Assembly (NCBI GenBank): GCA_030597345.1
Contig: JAUVSA010000060.1
Span: 1-9,649, forward strand
Length of the DNA: 9,649 nt
Direction of reading: 5' to 3'
DNA from: Bacillota bacterium
GTDB lineage: Bacteria; Armatimonadota; Hebobacteria; Hebobacterales; Hebobacteraceae
The notes below the pieces were generated by a model. It was not told where the DNA came from, made no database searches, and saw only the letters and a program-made list of their open reading frames with translations. This document shows positions 4,869-9,649 of this stretch, one piece after another. The first letter of the stretch is position 1, and each line of letters opens with the position of its first letter. A program made the position numbers and the translations under genes.

Positions 4869-5666
4869 TCATCGCCGCTTCTGCTTCTTGCTCAGAACGG
4901 CGGGCAGCCGCGCTTGCCTCCGCACGAGCTGCAGGAGGTCCCCAGTCGCCTCCCCGCGCTGCGCGCGCCGGAGGAGCTGGACTCGCATTCCGTCGATGGT
5001 CTCTGTGCCGAGGGCGGCCGCCCCCAGCCGCTCGGGGAGGGAGCGGAAGCAGAACTCTCGTACCACGACCTCCTGTGGCAGCAGGACCGCGTCGAGATGC
5101 GCTATGCGCGCGGCGATCGCGTCTCCGTCTACCCTGGCCGGCCGACCCTGGCCGTCGCGCACGCGGTCACAGCTAACCAACGAGCGCTGAAGGACCGCCC
5201 CGGGGATCTCGATGCCGAGGAGGCGGAGGTGGTGCGCCTCCTGCCGGGCGGCCAGCCTCGCCTGTGCCTCGGCCAAGTCGCGGTCCTCGGGGGGCGCCAG
5301 GCCGAAGAGCCGACAGGCGAGGGGCCTATCCTGGTAGACCGTGCAACGGGATGATTCGAGGAAGATGCACTGGCGCTCAGGTTCGATCCAGGAGAAGAAG
5401 AGCTCGCCGAGAGCGCGATCGAAGAGTGTCCCGCGACGATGGCGCGGCATGGCAGCCAAGAGGTCGATCAGACGGAGGTGCTCGACGAAGAATATGCCCG
5501 GGCTCTCGAAGCAGCATCGCGCGCAATTCTCACAGGTGGTCTCGGGAAACTCGGCATAGACGCGGGAGAGGGATTCGAACAAGCCGCGCCGGCGGGCCCG
5601 GCGAAGCAGCCGCGCGAGGTCAGCGTCGTCCGACGACTGCATCGACCGGTCTTGGGCCTGGGTCAC
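4869..5666 (-). CDS. YkgJ-type cysteine-cluster protein (UPF0153, putative zinc/iron-chelating)
   Basis: The 265-residue protein carries the family hallmark CxxCxxCC at residues 45-52 (CENCARCC), followed by C100 in CIFL, C108 in RCTVY and C118 in RPLACRLFG. Together these form the conserved metal-binding core. Two more cysteines lie at C166 and C206 in the C-terminal half, which is less conserved. Family members are annotated as Fe-S or zinc-binding, but no reaction is established; some act with partner enzymes. The GTG start at 5666 overlaps the stop of the upstream deaminase as GTGA, which implies translational coupling. A later in-frame ATG at 5642 would also keep the whole domain. The ends are Arg/Lys-rich (KKQKRR at the C-terminus). 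A cytoplasmic location is likely, as there is no signal peptide or membrane helix. Confidence 0.82.
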   Translation of the reverse strand: MTQAQDRSMQSSDDADLARLLRRARRRGLFESLSRVYAEFPETTCENCARCCFESPGIFFVEHLRLIDLLAAMPRHRRGTLFDRALGELFFSWIEPERQCIFLESSRCTVYQDRPLACRLFGLAPPEDRDLAEAQARLAARQEAHHLRLLGIEIPGAVLQRSLVSCDRVRDGQGRPARVDGDAIAARIAHLDAVLLPQEVVVREFCFRSLPERLGAAALGTETIDGMRVQLLRRAQRGEATGDLLQLVRRQARLPAVLSKKQKRR

Positions 5667-6964
5667 TGCACCAGCCGCTTCAGTCGGTTACCGACCTGGC
5701 CGAAGATCTCCTCCTCGTCCAGGCCCTGGAGCTGGCGGTCGATCATGAGCGGCCGGCCGTTGACGAAGACGGTGCGGACGTCTCCCGCGCGAGCGGCGTA
5801 GACGAGGTGGGAGATCACGTCGTGGCGCGGGAAGAGGTGGGGCTGCCGGAAGTCGAGCAGGGCCAGGTCGGCCTTCATCCCTGGCTTGAGCTGGCCGACG
5901 CGGTCGTCCATCCCCAGCGCTCTCGCCCCTTCCCGCGTGGCCATGGCGAGGGCCTGCCGCGCGGTGACCACGGTCGGGTCGCCGGTGTCGAGCTTGTGGA
6001 GCAGCGCGGCGAGTCGGGCTTCCTCGAGCAGGTCCAGATTGTTGTTGCTGGCCGCGCCGTCTGTTCCCAGTCCGACTGTCGCGCCCGCCTCCAGCAGCCT
6101 GGGAATGGGCGCAGTGCCAGAGGCCAACTTCATGTTGCTTCCGGGATTGTGAGAGATGCCAACCCGCTTCTGCACCAGAGTGGCGATATCCGCGTCGGTC
6201 AGATGCACGCAGTGGGCGGCTAACACGGGGGAAACATCGAGCATGCCGATATCGTTCAGTCGGGCGACGGGCGTCTGGCTGAAATCGCGCATGCTGTCCT
6301 GCATTTCCTGCGCTGTCTCCGAGACGTGAATGTGGATTCCAACGCCCGTCTCCTGGGCACCCTCGATCACGCGGTTGAGGAGGTGATTGGGGCAGGTGTA
6401 GGGGGCATGGGGGCCCAGCATGGTCACCAGCAGTCCGTCTCCCTTGTCCTTCCACTCGGCGGCGAAGTCGATGGCGCGCTCGAGCCGCTCCTCTGCGTCG
6501 GGCAGGAAGGCGAGCAGGACGCCGGAGACGCTGGCGCGGATGCCGCTGTCCAGCACGGCACGGGAGGTGGCCTCGAAGTAGTGATACATGTCGTTGAAGC
6601 AGGTGACGCCCCCGCGGATCATCTCGGCGATTCCGAGCATCGTGCCCCAGTAGACGTCATCTTCCTGGAGCTTCATCTCGAAGGGCCAGATGCGCTCCTG
6701 GAGCCAGGGCATGAGCGGCATATCGTCCGCGTAGCCGCGCAGGAGCGTCATAGCACAGTGAGTGTGCGCGTTGATCATGCCGGGCATGGCGACCATACCG
6801 TCGGCGTCAATCTGTCGCGCTTCGGGGGCTTCTCGGGGCGTCTCGGCGGTCGGCCAGACACCGGCGATCTGCGTGTCCTCGATCAGGATGTCGGCCTTCG
6901 GCAGCACCCTCCCGTCGTCGTCCATCGTCACCACAGTCGCGTTCTTGATCAGCCAGCTTGCCAA
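5663..6964 (-). CDS. mtaD: 5'-methylthioadenosine / S-adenosylhomocysteine deaminase (amidohydrolase superfamily)
   Basis: This 433-residue amidohydrolase probably deaminates MTA, SAH and related 5'-adenosines to their inosine forms, recycling by-products of SAM-using reactions in the cytoplasm. The metal and substrate motifs are in order: NAHTH at 65-69 (metal His67 and His69), E90 in WLQERIWP (substrate Glu), H186 in HAPYTC, HVSET at 213-217 (His213 metal, Glu216), AHCVHL at 250-255, SHNPGSNMKL at 271-280 and GTDGAASNNNLDL at 300-312 (metal Asp302). The spacing closely follows Thermotoga TM0936, the characterised family member. Length is normal. The only well-supported start is TTG at 6964, six bases after GGAGGT. 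It lies 53 bp after the stop of the large upstream gene and overlaps the YkgJ-type gene by 4 bp. Related guanine or chlorohydrolase activities cannot be excluded by sequence alone. Confidence 0.9.
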   Translation of the reverse strand: MASWLIKNATVVTMDDDGRVLPKADILIEDTQIAGVWPTAETPREAPEARQIDADGMVAMPGMINAHTHCAMTLLRGYADDMPLMPWLQERIWPFEMKLQEDDVYWGTMLGIAEMIRGGVTCFNDMYHYFEATSRAVLDSGIRASVSGVLLAFLPDAEERLERAIDFAAEWKDKGDGLLVTMLGPHAPYTCPNHLLNRVIEGAQETGVGIHIHVSETAQEMQDSMRDFSQTPVARLNDIGMLDVSPVLAAHCVHLTDADIATLVQKRVGISHNPGSNMKLASGTAPIPRLLEAGATVGLGTDGAASNNNLDLLEEARLAALLHKLDTGDPTVVTARQALAMATREGARALGMDDRVGQLKPGMKADLALLDFRQPHLFPRHDVISHLVYAARAGDVRTVFVNGRPLMIDRQLQGLDEEEIFGQVGNRLKRLVQ

Positions 6965-6970
6965 TCGGTT

Positions 6971-6976
6971 ACCTCC
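6971..6976 (-). promoter_or_regulatory. Shine-Dalgarno site that decides the TTG start of mtaD
   Basis: A perfect GGAGGT on the minus strand lies six bases ahead of TTG 6964. The next in-frame Met (residue 14) falls inside the conserved N-terminal strand, so the TTG start is strongly preferred. The 53-bp gap 6965-7017 holds no clear promoter and the gene is probably read with the large gene upstream. Confidence 0.8.
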
Positions 6977-7017
6977 GTAGCGCGGCCGCCTGCGAGCCGC
7001 CGGCCGGTTGCGAGGGG

Positions 7018-9648
7018 CTACTCGGTTTGCACGGTGATTGCGAGGATCTTGATCTCAGGAGCGCGCGGGAGTTCGAGGGAAGTCGCAGTCGGTGAGCTAG
7101 CAGCGAGTCTTAGAAGGTGCAGGTATGCCGGAGTGGCGGGATCGTCGCCGCTCAGTGTTCGCGTGTACGGCGTGTAGGCGCCGATCGCGCCGCTCTGGCG
7201 CGGTTGCGTCCAAGGCGGAACCGTCACCGTTAGCTGGTCCACGTGGCCGGCTGCGTGCCTCAGACCAAACAAGGCCTCGCGGAGGCCAGCGGTGCTGGCG
7301 GCCAGCAGGTATACTCCCTTGACGTCTTCGCTGCCGAGTGGGATTGACTGACCCGTGCACGCCACCGCGCCGCCGACCCCAGCGCTCGTGTCGGGAAAGG
7401 CGAACGGAACCGCATCGGTTCCCTGGGGCGCATAGTATGCGTTGGGATAGAGACCGTCTCTCGCCCCGGACTGGTCCGGCGGCAGCCATTCGGCCGGCAG
7501 GCTCCGGCCCGAGCCATCGAAGTCGCCGCGTGCTCGGCTGCTGTCCGTGGTAACAGCAATCACGTTCATGAAAGAGGAGAGATCGAGCGCACGCACGTTG
7601 GCGGACCGCACCGTGACAGGCGAGACCGGAGGAGCGCTGCGGCACTCAGATGCGGCTGCGCCGTTGACTGCTGCCTCCCAGGTGAGCCAGTACGGCCCAG
7701 GCATCCGAGGGGCCTGCAGCGGCACTTCGAGGCGGACTGTACTGCCGGGCTGCACGTCCCCGGGCAGCTTCACGAGCTGCTCGGCCGGGTAGGGCCGTCC
7801 GTCCCATCTATGCCAACGGTATCTGACGGAGGACTCGTTGGCATTCCACACCCGGGATCCCGCGTTTCGGAGCACCAGCTGTAGCTTGACTTCCTGTCCG
7901 GCTTTCATCACGGCCGGCGGGTCCGCGGATTCGTAGACCACGCCCAGATCGTCAGGGAGTATCTGAATCGCCTCGTCCAGCATTGGGGCACCGACGCCGG
8001 GGAGCCGAGCGTCTGTGTCCTCAATGAGCTCCCACTGAATCCTTGTGCCGTATTGGGAGCGCGCCGAGGTCGGTTCGGGCCAGGCGCTGTCGTTCGGGGC
8101 GGTGACCGGAATCAGCACGGAAACGACCTCCCCCGGAGCCACCTCCGCTGGCAGCTCAGCGCGGATGGATGCTCTCCTGTCGGGGTCCAGCCTGGCCGCC
8201 AGGGGTGAGCCGGCGTCGTCGCTATGCTGTTCGAGCAGCCAGCGATAGGAGAGAAAGACCTTGCCCCTCTGCCAGGTGTCCGCGCCATCGTTCCGGAGCC
8301 TGACCACCACTTGCTCGGTGGCGCCTCGCTCGATGGCAGAGGGAAGGGAGGTGCTCAATACTGTCCCGCGGCGGGCGGGCGGCTCGCCAACGGTTATGGG
8401 AAGCGTGAGCTCGGCGAGAGTATGGCCGAACCACCGCGAGCGGAAGTACGGGAGCTTGCTTTTCGTCAGGGCCAGGGAGAAAAGGTAGTCTCCGGGCGGA
8501 AGAGGCCTGCCATCATCGTCCCTCGTCGAGATCACCACGGGCAGCCGCTTGGTCTGCCCGGCCAGGATGCTCACGCTCTGTGTGGCTGTCTTCCGCTGAA
8601 CCACCTGGCGGTCGGACTGGCGCACGATGAGGCAATCAGCGGTGACGCGCCGGCCAGTGCTAATGTCCTGGGTGCCCACGTTCTCGACGAGCAGCTCCAC
8701 CAGGTAGTCGGTGCCCGGAAGCAGGATCTTGGGTGTCGCCTGCTTCTTGAGCCGCAACTGGTGGGGTGCCTGGCTGCCAAGTCGGGCTTTGAAGTACTTC
8801 GTAGCATCTACGTAGGCGACTCCATATTGGCGGCTCGGCGCGATTTCCGTCGCGGTGGCGAAGTCATTCCAACTATCTATGACCACAAGCTCCGGCTTGG
8901 CCGCCAGCACTCGCTGCCAGTGCCCGCGGTAGGCGCGCCCCTCTCGTCGGGGGCGAATCTCGCCCTCCGTGCCCGGGCTCGGGACGTAGCCTGGAGAGAG
9001 GGCCACTGCGGAGGCGCCGGTCGATGGTTCCTGAGTGAAGCCTGTCGTCTCGGGCAGTCGAACATGCGCGTAGAAACCTGCTGCGCCTCGACTCGTCCAG
9101 GCGCTGCTGCCGAGCCAGGTCAGGCGGGCGCCGTCGAAGTCTTCGGCGAATCGCTGCCCGCAGTATTGGAGGAAGCTGCCATCCCAGTCGCCCAGAGCGT
9201 TGGGTTCGCCCAGCAGCACGGGCACGCCGCCCGCGGCGCGCGGGGCCGAGTTTGCGGGCAGCTCTGCCCAGAACTCCGGCGATACGTGCAGGAAGAACTC
9301 CCGGATCATAGCGTAGAGTCGGCCTCTGCCGGGGTCTGAGGTGAGGTCGATTCCATCGAGGCAATCAGTGTCCAGCAACATGCCGACCAGCGGGTAGCTC
9401 TGGCCCTTGGCGCGGCGGGCCTTCAGAGCTTCGGTGAGGTAGTCGAGTCCGGCGCGGGCCCAGCTCTCGCGCGATGCCTCGTCCCCGCAGTAGCGGGGGA
9501 GGATGATGTCGATGCCGGCGCGCTGGATCTCCTGTAGCTGAGCGCGGTGCCAAGCCACCCGCTCGGAGCTGTACCAGGGGCCCGCACCCTCTCTTGGCTG
9601 GTCGGCGGTGGCCGGCGCGCCATCCGAAGTCCACAGCGGCGCTCCTCC
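7018..9648 (-). CDS. Large multidomain glycoside-hydrolase-like (GH99/WbsX-like) protein with Ig-like domains; N-terminus outside window
   Basis: The frame is open to the right edge, so the 876 visible residues lack the true start; a GTG at 9558 is internal, because GPWYSSERV-type sequence continues upstream of it. Numbering from the first visible residue, about 1-285 resembles the (beta/alpha)8 domain of GH99/WbsX-type proteins (AGIDIILPRYCG at 44-55, KPELVVIDSWNDF at 251-263, TEIAPSRQYG at 267-276). About 295-425, 430-570 and 575-680 are beta-sandwich, CARDB/Ig-like modules, the last two with a LRN-x-G...W pattern. About 685-876 is a C-terminal beta-rich domain with GDFDGSGRSLPAEWLP (708-723), VYLLAAST and a closing EIKILAIT strand, which recalls carbohydrate-binding ends of large secreted glycosidases. 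At the position of the GH99 catalytic glutamates (NEWHE) it reads NDFAT. Export is expected but the signal peptide would be off-window. Substrate is unknown. Confidence 0.68.
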   Translation of the reverse strand, partial: GGAPLWTSDGAPATADQPREGAGPWYSSERVAWHRAQLQEIQRAGIDIILPRYCGDEASRESWARAGLDYLTEALKARRAKGQSYPLVGMLLDTDCLDGIDLTSDPGRGRLYAMIREFFLHVSPEFWAELPANSAPRAAGGVPVLLGEPNALGDWDGSFLQYCGQRFAEDFDGARLTWLGSSAWTSRGAAGFYAHVRLPETTGFTQEPSTGASAVALSPGYVPSPGTEGEIRPRREGRAYRGHWQRVLAAKPELVVIDSWNDFATATEIAPSRQYGVAYVDATKYFKARLGSQAPHQLRLKKQATPKILLPGTDYLVELLVENVGTQDISTGRRVTADCLIVRQSDRQVVQRKTATQSVSILAGQTKRLPVVISTRDDDGRPLPPGDYLFSLALTKSKLPYFRSRWFGHTLAELTLPITVGEPPARRGTVLSTSLPSAIERGATEQVVVRLRNDGADTWQRGKVFLSYRWLLEQHSDDAGSPLAARLDPDRRASIRAELPAEVAPGEVVSVLIPVTAPNDSAWPEPTSARSQYGTRIQWELIEDTDARLPGVGAPMLDEAIQILPDDLGVVYESADPPAVMKAGQEVKLQLVLRNAGSRVWNANESSVRYRWHRWDGRPYPAEQLVKLPGDVQPGSTVRLEVPLQAPRMPGPYWLTWEAAVNGAAASECRSAPPVSPVTVRSANVRALDLSSFMNVIAVTTDSSRARGDFDGSGRSLPAEWLPPDQSGARDGLYPNAYYAPQGTDAVPFAFPDTSAGVGGAVACTGQSIPLGSEDVKGVYLLAASTAGLREALFGLRHAAGHVDQLTVTVPPWTQPRQSGAIGAYTPYTRTLSGDDPATPAYLHLLRLAASSPTATSLELPRAPEIKILAITVQTE

Positions 9649-9649
9649 G

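Noticed and set aside
5264..6223. 319-codon plus-strand open frame antisense to the YkgJ-type gene and mtaD
   Set aside because: It spans two well-supported opposite-strand genes, has no recognisable motif, and such long antisense frames are common in GC-rich DNA.
8224..9339. 371-codon plus-strand open frame antisense to the large glycosidase-like gene
   Set aside because: Composition is typical of an antisense shadow; the minus-strand frame shows clear domain patterns throughout.
9423..9558. GTG at 9558 as the true start of the large right-edge protein
   Set aside because: The frame remains open for 30 more codons to the edge and the upstream residues (GPWYSSERV) read as continuing domain sequence.

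Overview
The window is GC-rich bacterial chromosomal DNA (about two thirds G+C by eye). It carries eight protein genes and one tRNA gene, and no visible mobile element, phage gene or CRISPR array. The host looks like a diderm: a Kdo-precursor isomerase of the KdsD/KpsF type sits beside membrane glycosyltransferases. The C-terminal domain of the large secreted-type protein at the right edge (GDFDGxGRSxPAE-like signature) recalls proteins I associate with Armatimonadota and neighbouring phyla. That taxonomic hint is memory-based and weak.

Layout, left to right. (1) 1-3574, minus strand: an envelope-glycan block read right to left. It begins with a GT2 polyprenyl-phosphate-sugar-synthase-like protein carrying an unusual C-terminal extension, continues after 9 bp with a polytopic GT-C type glycosyltransferase, and ends with a KdsD-like arabinose-5-phosphate isomerase cut by the window edge. 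(2) 3708-3836, minus: a tRNA-Leu(CAG) gene with a good sigma70-type promoter, upstream of that block with no obvious U-tract terminator between. (3) 3868-4780, plus: a divergent sigma70-type promoter drives tatA, followed by a small four-cysteine protein with a TTG start. A cold-shock protein then has its own TTGACA/extended -10 promoter, and a strong GC hairpin lies beyond it. (4) 4869-9649, minus: a block read right to left made of a large multidomain glycoside-hydrolase-like protein (N-terminus outside the window), an MTA/SAH/adenosine-type deaminase with a TTG start, and a YkgJ-type cysteine-cluster protein that overlaps the deaminase by 4 bp (GTGA).

How they may work together: the GT2 would load a sugar onto a lipid carrier, the GT-C protein would transfer it outside the membrane, and KdsD would supply Kdo precursor, so the left block points to outer-envelope glycan assembly. 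TatA contributes a protein-export component. The right block pairs a probable exported carbohydrate-active or binding protein with nucleoside by-product recycling, and no functional link between those is evident.

Most genes are ordinary housekeeping or accessory families. The points most worth a second look are: the GT2 fusion with an unrecognised C-terminal domain; two independent short tandem duplications, each spanning the stop codon of a neighbouring small gene; the tRNA-headed envelope block; and the GH99-like domain that seems to lack the usual glutamates. I do not see clear evidence of a wholly new system.
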